Shown here: positions 18,843 to 25,859 of the stretch, in pieces | Layout of the letters: every line of letters starts with the position of its first letter | Numbering within the stretch: position 1 is the first letter of the stretch | DNA from: a virus | Reading direction: 5' to 3' (one strand) | DNA: 64,000 nucleotides | IMG/VR virus record: IMGVR_UViG_3300033978_000724 | Location: 33,032-97,031 of that record | Notes under the pieces: generated by a model | What the model was told of the DNA's origin: nothing | What the model saw: only the letters and a program-made list of their open reading frames with translations | Database searches by the model: none | Position numbers and translations under genes: made by a program

Positions 18843-18887
18843 CAAAAAAAGAGTCCCTTTGAGTAAATATTCTGGACTCCTTTTTTG
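18843..18887 (+). terminator. Rho-independent terminator, both directions
   Basis: AAAAAAAGAGTCC pairs with GGACTCCTTTTTT (one bulged base) across a short loop. It sits between the plus-strand thyX operon and the 3' end of the minus-strand portal gene and can serve both. Confidence 0.7.
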
Positions 18888-18890
18888 TGA

Positions 18891-20459
18891 CTAATTAACC
18901 TCGACCCCATTCTGATCGACAGGTATTTCCACTAAATCAACCCCACCCACCTGACTCTCTACCTTCCCCAAAATAGTCGGCAAATCCAATCCCTCACTAA
19001 TCCCCTTGGCTACAGACTGGGGAGTAAGTACACCATATTTAAGCAATAAGTCATACCAGGGAATTAAATCAGTAGCCAATGGCGAGACTTCTTTTTTCTC
19101 TTCTAAATCAAAATTATCTGGCAACCATTTACCCTCTTTCAATAAAGATAAATATTGTTCTGTGTTGATGATACCTTTATCGTTTAACCCTCTGTATAAC
19201 TCCGCTTTAGCTAAGTCAATTTGTTTTTCTAGTACAGCAGAATTAACCTTAACCGTCCCGCCTTTACCTGGTTTGTTCTCCCATAACGCCCAGATATTAA
19301 ATACCGACTGAATAGCTGACTCCTTGTTTTTTGCCATATTAACCAAGTTAGCTTCTGACGATGCAGTGTCACGACTAATCTCTGTGGCTGTGGCTGTGGC
19401 TGTCCTAGCATTACCAGTCTGAAACGCCAAAGTTTTTAACCTCATCGCCTCAATTAATTTATCAATGTCATTCTGCATCGGACCGATAGCTTCAGGACCG
19501 GGTGAGATAAATGATGCCTCACAATTCTTGATGTACATATTGGAGCCAATAGTTATTTCTTCATCCCCTAAAGCACCCGGACTTAATTCTTTTATCTGAA
19601 GGAACGGACATAATTTGTGGATAAGGTCATCTTTATTACTTGATTTTTGGAATAGCTGTAATTCCATCTCAGCTAAATCATAGAGTGGAATAGGTGACAC
19701 TAGCGGGTCCTGAGATAATCCTGTGAGAGAATAGACAACGATAGGCATAACTGGCAGGGAATATTTGCCGTCTTCTATTAACACAGGGGTTTCAGTGTCT
19801 TCTTCCTCCTGCCAGACCTGATACCATTGATCGCCGATTACCCGGTATTGTTCTACTACCTTTTCCCCAAATGGTCCGTCTTCTACTATTAAAGATTGCT
19901 CAATAGTTAACTGAGTGATTGGATTATCTCTTGATTGGAGATTAGGGTTCGTTCTAGCATTAGGAATATCTTTTCTCTCTATCAATACTAAATAAGGTCG
20001 TCGTCCTAACTGTCTTGATTCATATAAGGTGCTAGGCGTTTCGGTAGGGTAATCTATTAGAATCAAACAAAATCCATGCTTTAAAGATGCAATATCAGCT
20101 TGTTGAAAAAAGACCTCAATACTATTCCCTTTACCATCTATATTGTCTTTATGTTCTAACAGTGACTCTAATACGTCTTCATTTAATACAAAGTTTAGGA
20201 ACCCGGCTGTACTTTGGATTGAATCTCTAAATACATTACGAAAATAAGAGTTAGCTATTCGTTTATGATATTGATCGCTAGGCTCCCCTGACTCTCTAGG
20301 GAGATAACGCATAATTTTTTCGCCATTATAAATACCCTCAAGCGGAGAATACCAAACACTCCGACCCTCGTACATATCATCCACAAACTCTAATTTCTTG
20401 TGTATCTCACGATAAAATAGTGATTCATAATTGGGAAAATCTTTGTTAGTATCGCTCAT
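18891..20459 (-). CDS. Portal protein (DUF4055-type)
   Basis: A 522-residue protein that should form the dodecameric ring at the packaging vertex. It opens with YREIHKKLEFVDDMYEGRSVW and YLPRESGEPSDQYHKRIANSYF, the R-x-x-D-x-Y-x-G...YLP opening I associate with DUF4055 portal proteins. Further support is SIEVFFQQADIASLKHGFCLILIDYP and a helical GNARTATATATEISRDTASSEANL region (about residues 345-370), typical of the portal stem and crown. The minus-strand start has AAAGG upstream. It diverges from a scaffold-like gene; the 51-base gap has a TATAAT that reads both ways. Confidence 0.82.
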   Translation of the reverse strand: MSDTNKDFPNYESLFYREIHKKLEFVDDMYEGRSVWYSPLEGIYNGEKIMRYLPRESGEPSDQYHKRIANSYFRNVFRDSIQSTAGFLNFVLNEDVLESLLEHKDNIDGKGNSIEVFFQQADIASLKHGFCLILIDYPTETPSTLYESRQLGRRPYLVLIERKDIPNARTNPNLQSRDNPITQLTIEQSLIVEDGPFGEKVVEQYRVIGDQWYQVWQEEEDTETPVLIEDGKYSLPVMPIVVYSLTGLSQDPLVSPIPLYDLAEMELQLFQKSSNKDDLIHKLCPFLQIKELSPGALGDEEITIGSNMYIKNCEASFISPGPEAIGPMQNDIDKLIEAMRLKTLAFQTGNARTATATATEISRDTASSEANLVNMAKNKESAIQSVFNIWALWENKPGKGGTVKVNSAVLEKQIDLAKAELYRGLNDKGIINTEQYLSLLKEGKWLPDNFDLEEKKEVSPLATDLIPWYDLLLKYGVLTPQSVAKGISEGLDLPTILGKVESQVGGVDLVEIPVDQNGVEVN

Positions 20460-20510
20460 ATAACCTTTTTATGTATTATAATCATTGATAAATCATAACA
20501 TTAAAACACT

Positions 20511-21317
20511 ATGGAAGAAAATCAAATAGCCGACGATTCTAACTTAGAAGAAGCACCCGCCGAGCGTTCCCTGGAGGAACAATTAGAAGTTACTAAATTG
20601 ACGATGATCAAGGAGAGAAATAGAGGTAAACAGTTAGAAAAGGAAAATAAAGAGTTAAAAAGACAGCAGGACGCACAGCAGAAGCAGTTAGCTCAATTAC
20701 AACAACAGTTTGAACTGTTTTCTTTGGGTGGTGATAAACCAGTTACTCCTGATGTTGTTACTCCACAAGAGAAAAGATCAGAATCTCCTGATTTGGCTTA
20801 TCAACAAGCGGCTAAACAAGTAGTATCAGGATTGCAAAGAGAGAATGAAGAACTAAAAGCGGCGGCCGCTAATGAGAGAAAAGAGAGAAAAAATGCTGAA
20901 TTAAAAAAAGCTATTTTCACTGAATTTGTAAAAGCGGGCGGTATTTTACCGAGCGATCCTCAAGTTCTGAATATGCAAAACTCAGATGATAGCCCCTATG
21001 AGAACGTTGAATTAAAAATAATGTCTTCTGTTAAAGAGGAAAACGATGAGATATTCTTTGTGGATAAAAACGGGAACATAGAAACCGACGCTCAAGGAGT
21101 GCCTTTGACTATGGCGGGGAAAATGCAACGCATCCAACAGTCATTATCTTACAGCTCCTGTTTTAAATCTGATAATAATAATATAGGAATGGGAACACCA
21201 ACGGGAACTAAAAATAATTATACAAAAGGTGCTTCGGTTCGTTCTGGTAAAGACATGGCAACCGGAAAAGTAAAGTTAGAGGATATTTTAAACGGAAAAG
21301 CTGTGATTAGAGATTAA
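20511..21317 (+). CDS. Probable capsid scaffolding protein
   Basis: 268 residues, highly charged and coiled-coil-rich: an acidic start, then KERNRGKQLEKENKELKRQQ and a Gln-rich stretch (AQQKQLAQLQQQFELF), a second coil (LQRENEELKAAAANERKER), and a basic Gly/Thr-rich C-terminus ending KLEDILNGKAVIRD. An acidic coil with a basic C-terminal helix that contacts coat protein is the normal design of scaffolding proteins. It lies beside the portal gene and near the terminase genes. The coat gene is 20 kb away in this window, which is unusual. Confidence 0.6.
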   Translation: MEENQIADDSNLEEAPAERSLEEQLEVTKLTMIKERNRGKQLEKENKELKRQQDAQQKQLAQLQQQFELFSLGGDKPVTPDVVTPQEKRSESPDLAYQQAAKQVVSGLQRENEELKAAAANERKERKNAELKKAIFTEFVKAGGILPSDPQVLNMQNSDDSPYENVELKIMSSVKEENDEIFFVDKNGNIETDAQGVPLTMAGKMQRIQQSLSYSSCFKSDNNNIGMGTPTGTKNNYTKGASVRSGKDMATGKVKLEDILNGKAVIRD

Positions 21318-21354
21318 TATAATTATTAAGGAATAATAAACAGAAGGGGAAATA

Positions 21355-21864
21355 GTGGCTAAAGACCGCATTAGAAAATGTGCGATATTACATTTCAAAA
21401 ACCCGAAAATCTGGCATTACCAAAAGTTAGCCAGTCTTTTTGGTGTATCTATCGCCACTATTTCCCGTTGGGCTAATAGCAAAGAATGGCAGTCAATGTC
21501 AGAGGCTTTTCAGTTCGTTGATATTCATTCTCAGGATGTAGTCGATCAGGTCTGGCAGGATAAACACCTACAGGAATTACAGGAGTGGCAAGATAAACAG
21601 AAAACTATTGCCAACTTTCAGACAGGTATAGTGATCCAGTTATGCCAGTTAACAGCAGACCTAATCAAAGAAGTGAAGGACGAAGAGGTGGCAGGACTTA
21701 GTAAATTAAAACAGATTGGTAATTTTAATTCCCTTGCATCGGCGATAGATAAACTCCAGAACAGAAGCACAGAAGCGATGACTCAGGTATTAAGTATTGA
21801 CAAGATATTAGAGGCGATAGATAACCCGGAACCTAAACAATTAGAGTTGGATTTTGGCGGGTAA
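21355..21864 (+). CDS. Probable terminase small subunit (HTH DNA-binding)
   Basis: 169 residues from a GTG preceded by AAGGGGA. Residues ~18-45 form a helix-turn-helix (HYQKLASLFGVSIATISRWA then NSKEW), followed by long helices suited to oligomerisation (LQELQEWQDKQKTIANFQTG). That order, an N-terminal HTH then a helical oligomerisation core and an acidic tail (PEPKQLELDFGG), is the plan of small terminase subunits. The large subunit is at 25860. A plain transcription regulator is the alternative. Confidence 0.55.
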   Translation: MAKDRIRKCAILHFKNPKIWHYQKLASLFGVSIATISRWANSKEWQSMSEAFQFVDIHSQDVVDQVWQDKHLQELQEWQDKQKTIANFQTGIVIQLCQLTADLIKEVKDEEVAGLSKLKQIGNFNSLASAIDKLQNRSTEAMTQVLSIDKILEAIDNPEPKQLELDFGG

Positions 21865-21953
21865 TCAAACCGCTTATATGGAGTGTGGAATTAAGCCATG
21901 CGACGCACTGAAGAAATATATGGCAGGTTAAATCACTGATCTAATTCTCGCTG

Positions 21954-21993
21954 GCCCGCCCTCCCGAAACAGGACGGGCTTATTTTATTTTTA
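21954..21993 (+). terminator. Rho-independent terminator
   Basis: GCCCG-c-CCT pairs with AGG-a-CGGGC and is followed by TTATTTTATTTTT. It ends the scaffold/terminase transcript. Confidence 0.75.
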
Positions 21994-22053
21994 CCATGAA
22001 ACCATTGAGAACAAAGGAACCCAAAAAAGATTTAAAATATCTTTGAAAATGTA

Positions 22054-22082
22054 TTGACAATTCAAAAGTATTAATCTAGTAT
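22054..22082 (+). promoter_or_regulatory. Sigma70-type promoter with an operator-like palindrome
   Basis: TTGACA at 22054-22059 and TAGTAT at 22077-22082 with a 17-base spacer. The sequence TATTGACAATTCAAAAGTAT also occurs at the minus-strand promoter 30599-30627. CTTTGAA upstream and TTCAAAG downstream of the -35 form an inverted repeat that could bind a repressor. Confidence 0.8.
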
Positions 22083-22116
22083 AGGAAATGTAGATATTAA
22101 ATACAAAGGACAAAAA

Positions 22117-22449
22117 ATGAAACCAACAATAGGAAGAGACGCTTTAGCAAATAAAGCCAAGAAATTAGAGAAATACTTGTCAAATAAAGGTATTAAAGTA
22201 ATCCTGCTTAACCGCCTAAAATCTATTCACGGTCCCGATGATGACATCATTGAGTTAGACATAGAGAAGACATCTCACCTTCGGCTGTTGGCATCGGACC
22301 ACAACCCAGGCAAATTTGAATTGATTGGGATTGCTAGGTTGATTGAAAGAAATCAACTTACAGGCAATTTCTGGAACTTACTGGACGGACTAGACAAGAA
22401 TATTCTTTTGCCTGAATGTCCTGAACCAGATGATCAATACAACTTCTAG
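22117..22449 (+). CDS. Hypothetical protein under a strong promoter
   Basis: 110 residues, preceded by the common leader ATACAAAGGACAAAA. A basic N-terminal helix (LANKAKKLEKYLSNKGIKVILLNRL) is followed by mixed strands and an acidic end (LLPECPEPDDQYNF). It is the first gene after the TTGACA/TAGTAT promoter at 22054. A GC-rich hairpin (CCGGACC/GGTCCGG, 22459-22482) separates it from the next gene. Function unknown. Confidence 0.65.
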   Translation: MKPTIGRDALANKAKKLEKYLSNKGIKVILLNRLKSIHGPDDDIIELDIEKTSHLRLLASDHNPGKFELIGIARLIERNQLTGNFWNLLDGLDKNILLPECPEPDDQYNF

Positions 22450-22498
22450 CAGGTATATCACCCGGACCCTCACCCGGTCCGGTATTCACTAATAAAAT

Positions 22499-22693
22499 AT
22501 GAAAAAGAAAACAGAAAACCGTGGGGGACCCCGCCCCAACTCTGGAGCCAAAAAGAAAGGCTCCGCCGCTAGAGTGAAAGTATCCTTCACCCTAGAGCCG
22601 GAGTGTAAAGAGTTTTTAAGTAGTTTAGCTTTAGATCAGGGGGTAACTAGGTCTGATTGGCTTAACCAATTAATAAGAGAATTGATGGAATGA
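22499..22693 (+). CDS. Small ribbon-helix-helix DNA-binding protein
   Basis: 64 residues. A basic, Gly-rich arm (GGPRPNSGAKKKGSAARVKV) precedes a strand (VSFTLEP) and two helices (ECKEFLSSLALDQGVTRSDW, LNQLIRELME), the ribbon-helix-helix pattern of CopG/MetJ-type repressors. It is a candidate to bind the palindromic operator at the nearby promoter, which is only an inference. Confidence 0.65.
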   Translation: MKKKTENRGGPRPNSGAKKKGSAARVKVSFTLEPECKEFLSSLALDQGVTRSDWLNQLIRELME

Positions 22694-22697
22694 TTTT

Positions 22698-22729
22698 AAT
22701 AACGACTAGGGGGACCTGGTCGTTATTTG
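22698..22729. terminator. Bidirectional terminator-like hairpin
   Basis: AATAACGAC and GTCGTTATT flank a G-rich loop, between the 3' ends of the RHH gene (+) and the C5 methyltransferase gene (-). Confidence 0.55.
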
Positions 22730-22730
22730 T

Positions 22731-23780
22731 TTATGTCAACCATTGCTCAATAACTGCTTTAGCCACTTCATACATCATTTTTGGCGGTACTGACATTCCT
22801 ATAATGTATTTGCCTATTTTGTCGTTTCTTGCTTGGTAATCGTCGGGGAAGGAGCCTAGGCGTTTCCATTCTCTGAAAGTTAGTCTTCTAGGACTGCTCC
22901 AGTGTTTGAATGAATCATAGGCAGAGGCTAAAGTGTAAGATGGTTTTTTGCTGTTTAACTTGACATGGTGAAATAATTTTCTCTTGGTCTCTCCGTTTCG
23001 TGTTACTCCAAACGAATAGTCTTCTCCTTCTTCTGTTAAATGCCAGTATTTTTTGTCGTAGTTACTTGAGAATAGCGTTTCTTCTATCTCATCCTGAGTC
23101 AAAACCTGTAAATCACTAGTAGCCTCACCCGCACTAATCCACCTATGTTTAGGATTTAATACCAACTTGTCAACAGAAATATCATTCCGAATAGCAATAA
23201 AAAATACCCGTTCTCTCTTTTGGGGAACCCCACAGTCAGCAGCATTAACAAGAAATAATTGTGGTCTATAACCAATCTCTTTGTATCGGTCAAATACCAT
23301 CTTGACATAACCTTTGGCGTTACCTTGAATCATTCCTTTGACGTTTTCTGCAATAGATACTTTAGGTCTTAATCGGTCAACTAAGTCCAGATAGTCAAAG
23401 AATAAATCATCTAATACCTGAACGGATTGCCCTTCTCTAAACTTCTTTCTCTTGCCCCAATCTTTTTCCCTATTCCCTGCCATAGAAAAAGCAGAACACG
23501 GCGGGGAACCATCCAATATGTCTAACTCATATAATTCTTGTGGTAAGTTTTTTTTTAATAAGTCTTTAATAGGACAAAGAAAATAGTATTTAGGATGGTG
23601 ATTGAGTTTGTAGTGATATGCCATCTCTGGATCAATATCATTAGCACCTATCATCTGACAGCCCGCTAATTTATAGCCCATGGTGCTGCCACCACCACAG
23701 GCAAAAGTAGAAAATACTTTTATGTCTTTTTGGGGTACTGATTTTAAATCAGTCAAAAACCATGCGTGAGGATTAGTCAT
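22731..23780 (-). CDS. DNA (cytosine-5) methyltransferase
   Basis: 349 residues from the ATG at 23780. Motif I is VFSTFACGGGSTMGYKLAG (SAM binding), motif IV is DGSPPCSAFSMAGNRE with the catalytic Cys, motif VI is IAENVKGM and motif VIII is QKRERVFFIAIR. The target domain contains DSFKHWSSPRRLTFREWKRL and the C-terminal helix closes the fold. No cognate restriction enzyme is seen, so it is a solitary methyltransferase that probably protects phage DNA or marks it. It overlaps the upstream ParB-like gene by 8 bases, so the two are one transcript. Confidence 0.95.
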   Translation of the reverse strand: MTNPHAWFLTDLKSVPQKDIKVFSTFACGGGSTMGYKLAGCQMIGANDIDPEMAYHYKLNHHPKYYFLCPIKDLLKKNLPQELYELDILDGSPPCSAFSMAGNREKDWGKRKKFREGQSVQVLDDLFFDYLDLVDRLRPKVSIAENVKGMIQGNAKGYVKMVFDRYKEIGYRPQLFLVNAADCGVPQKRERVFFIAIRNDISVDKLVLNPKHRWISAGEATSDLQVLTQDEIEETLFSSNYDKKYWHLTEEGEDYSFGVTRNGETKRKLFHHVKLNSKKPSYTLASAYDSFKHWSSPRRLTFREWKRLGSFPDDYQARNDKIGKYIIGMSVPPKMMYEVAKAVIEQWLT

Positions 23781-24402
23781 TGTATTCAAAACCACACTTA
23801 GGACATTGATGATTAAAACTAAAAGAATCAACGTCTATTTCCTTTGTGACTCCTTCTTTTTGTTCTTTTGGTTCCATGCCTTCTGGTTCGGCATCTCTTT
23901 CATACTCTGCCTCTGGTACGAAGGTCTCACTATTATATTCACTCTCAACCACCTCAATCCCCACCGTCTGACTTTCCAACTCCATCAATAACTTATCTAA
24001 CTCCTCCCGACCATAACCAGTAGCATCAATATCATCCTGAAACCGTGTCAGTTCTTTTAACAACTTCTCAATATCATATTCACCCTCAGCGGATTTATTA
24101 TCTAATAACCTAGCCTTATCAGCTACATCCGGTGACACATCTACTATTATCGCAGGGACGACCGGCCAACCTTTTTGGATAGCCGCTTCTAAACGACCAT
24201 GACCTTTGATAATAGACATATCCCTTTTATTCGCCACAACAGGCTGATCGAACCCGGTCAAATCAATTGATCTTTTTAGTAATTCTATTTGTGATTGTGG
24301 ATGTTTTTTTGCATTCAATAGGTAAAGTTTTAATTCCTCTACGGGTACTAACTTTATCTCAGTAGGTATTTGATTGGGGTCAAATTGTTTTATTTTCTTC
24401 AC
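23773..24402 (-). CDS. ParB-like nuclease-domain protein with a C-terminal zinc knuckle
   Basis: 209 residues from a GTG. Residues ~15-95 are a ParB/Srx-type domain: LVPVEELKLYLLNAKKHPQ, then VVANKRDMSIIKGHGRLEAA, the G-H-x-R motif of the family. The middle is acidic; the C-terminus HQCPKCGFEYND is a half zinc ribbon. ParB-like proteins fused or linked to DNA methyltransferases are common in phages and prophages, and here the gene overlaps a C5 methyltransferase. It may guide or regulate modification; nuclease activity is not shown. Confidence 0.8.
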   Translation of the reverse strand: MKKIKQFDPNQIPTEIKLVPVEELKLYLLNAKKHPQSQIELLKRSIDLTGFDQPVVANKRDMSIIKGHGRLEAAIQKGWPVVPAIIVDVSPDVADKARLLDNKSAEGEYDIEKLLKELTRFQDDIDATGYGREELDKLLMELESQTVGIEVVESEYNSETFVPEAEYERDAEPEGMEPKEQKEGVTKEIDVDSFSFNHQCPKCGFEYND

Positions 24403-24481
24403 TGTTTCTTGTTATTAAAAACTGTTTTTTATTCTAGCAGATTGAATCGCAATTACGATATTTATGGTAAAATATTTATAT

Positions 24482-24553
24482 AAAAATTCCCCTCGCTGGT
24501 TGGTACTGGAATACCGGGACCACAGGGGATGTAACCTAAATGGAGAGGTCACA
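24482..24553 (+). ncRNA. Structured 5' leader L1, copy A (KilA-N gene)
   Basis: Stem P1 is CCCCT/AGGGG (24489-24493 with 24524-24528). Inside lies a two-part hairpin, TGGT/ACCA outside and GGTA/TACC within, with a GGG bulge (24516-24518). The 3' hairpin pairs ACCT (24534-24537) with AGGT (24546-24549) and contains the Shine-Dalgarno AGAGG; the ATG follows four bases later. A -10-like TAAAAT just upstream means the transcript would start at or near this element. Three more copies are at 33064-33133, 35751-35812 and 45518-45587. Confidence 0.8.
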
Positions 24554-25183
24554 ATGAGTAATTTATCATATCAAGGAAACAGTATAACCCAAAGAGATGG
24601 CGACGGGTATGTCAACGCTACCCAAATGGCAAAAGCTAATGATGCAAGGTTTGACAACTGGATCGCAACCGAAAATGCTAAGGAATACCTGAAAGCCTTG
24701 CAGGAGTCTGATCTCCTGGAAATTCAGGAAAACAATAAAACCCTTATTGTTGTAGAGTCCAAAGGTTTTCCTGCTATTAAAACTATGTGGGTTCATCCTC
24801 TCGTTGCGATAGCCTTCGCTCAGTGGATTAGTCCAAGGTTTCATGTTTGGTGTAACCAGCATATTAAGACGTTACTAGAAACAGGTAAAACCACAACAGG
24901 CAAGTTTAAGCACAATCTTGAATGGTATGACCGCCTACTTTACTACAAAGCTAGGACAAAAATAGAAGTTGGTTATTTCTCAATCTTTGAAGAATTAAAC
25001 AATTCAATCATCAGCGAATTAGAACACTCTGGTTATACCTTGCCACTAGGTTCTGTCCCTGATATTAGCGTTGGACAATGTTTTTGTAATTACCTCAGAA
25101 GTATTGGCTATAACCTAGAGAAAATAACCAAACTTTATACTCATTATTATCCTGATGGACGGGTTATTTGCCAAGTTATCTAG
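24554..25183 (+). CDS. KilA-N domain protein
   Basis: 209 residues from the ATG at 24554, the start set by the leader's AGAGG; an upstream in-frame ATG at 24464 would cover the leader. Residues ~1-105 are a KilA-N domain: GNSITQRDGDGYVNATQMAK, then FPAIKTMWVHPLVAIAFAQW and ISPRFHVWCNQHI. Residues ~120-209 form a separate domain (VGYFSIFEELNNSIISELEH... KLYTHYYPDGR) shared with the protein encoded at 32287-33063. KilA-N proteins are DNA-binding regulators or antirepressors of large DNA phages. Confidence 0.88.
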   Translation: MSNLSYQGNSITQRDGDGYVNATQMAKANDARFDNWIATENAKEYLKALQESDLLEIQENNKTLIVVESKGFPAIKTMWVHPLVAIAFAQWISPRFHVWCNQHIKTLLETGKTTTGKFKHNLEWYDRLLYYKARTKIEVGYFSIFEELNNSIISELEHSGYTLPLGSVPDISVGQCFCNYLRSIGYNLEKITKLYTHYYPDGRVICQVI

Positions 25184-25262
25184 GGCGGTCGCAATCTTAG
25201 CATTTCAACCCGGTGGAGTAGAAATATTTGGGCAAAAGTACGAGGCGAAGCTAACAAAATAA

Positions 25263-25335
25263 TGCGTCTTACTGGAATCGAACCAGCCTTAAGGTGAATT
25301 ATGAGTTCACTGCCTCCCCAATCGGCCAAAAACGC
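25263..25335 (-). tRNA. tRNA with CAU anticodon (Met or lysidine-type Ile)
   Basis: Read on the minus strand it folds as a cloverleaf: acceptor GCGTTTT/AAGACGC with one G-U pair, D arm GCC/GGC with loop GATTGGGGA, anticodon arm GTGAA/TTCAC with loop CTCATAA, T arm GCTGG/CCAGT with loop TTCGATT, and discriminator A. No CCA is encoded. The anticodon CAU fits elongator Met, or Ile if the host modifies C34. Confidence 0.88.
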
Positions 25336-25356
25336 TAATGAGATTATTATACCTTG

Positions 25357-25824
25357 TTACGCCACATCTCTCAAATAAATCAGCAACCCATAATGAGCAA
25401 TACATAAAGCATCTGCCATGCCATCATGTTGCTTCCTACATCTTGGTAAAATCAAATTAACCTGCGGATAACGTCTGGTACAGAAATCTATCGCCGCATC
25501 TTTATCTTTAGCCGTACCACTCAATACCGATCCTTTCCACTTCTGAGGTGTTACTAATTCTAACGGTATTCCCGCTCCCATCACCGCACCTAACACCATG
25601 CCGTAACCTTTGCCAAAAGAAAAAGTAGAAGCGACTCCCTGTCCTGGCATAGAATGAACCTGCTCTGATATTACTAACTCAACTTTATGACTTCTTAATG
25701 TCTCAATCAACGCCGAAACATTAATATCTTTACCAGAAATAGGAATAGGATAAGTAAACGCCTTATTGCCATCTATAATAGCTATTCCACCCTTCAAACC
25801 TGGATCAATTCCACATATAATCAT
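25357..25824 (-). CDS. RuvC-like Holliday junction resolvase
   Basis: 155 residues. The N-terminus MIICGIDPGLKGGIAIID has the first catalytic Asp in the D-P-G motif of the RNase H-like fold. The second acidic site is LVISEQVHSMPGQG and the last is RKQHDGMADALCIAHY, where His-Asp precede the final helix. It would cut branched phage DNA before or during packaging, and it sits next to the large terminase gene. The length is close to that of bacterial RuvC (~170). Confidence 0.9.
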   Translation of the reverse strand: MIICGIDPGLKGGIAIIDGNKAFTYPIPISGKDINVSALIETLRSHKVELVISEQVHSMPGQGVASTFSFGKGYGMVLGAVMGAGIPLELVTPQKWKGSVLSGTAKDKDAAIDFCTRRYPQVNLILPRCRKQHDGMADALCIAHYGLLIYLRDVA

Positions 25825-25859
25825 AGATATATTTTAACTAATTAATTTCTATAATTATA

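Larger units (their letters stand above)
18482..18890. other. 409-base gap holding a repeat copy and a terminator
   Basis: No convincing gene. A 70-codon frame at 18610-18822 overlies the non-coding repeat and its counterpart copy has an early stop, so it is not called. The gap holds repeat copy 1 (18539-18781) and a terminator (18843-18887). Confidence 0.6.

Noticed and set aside
21870-21955. Possible tRNA-like segment after the small terminase gene
   Set aside because: No acceptor, D and T arms can be paired together.
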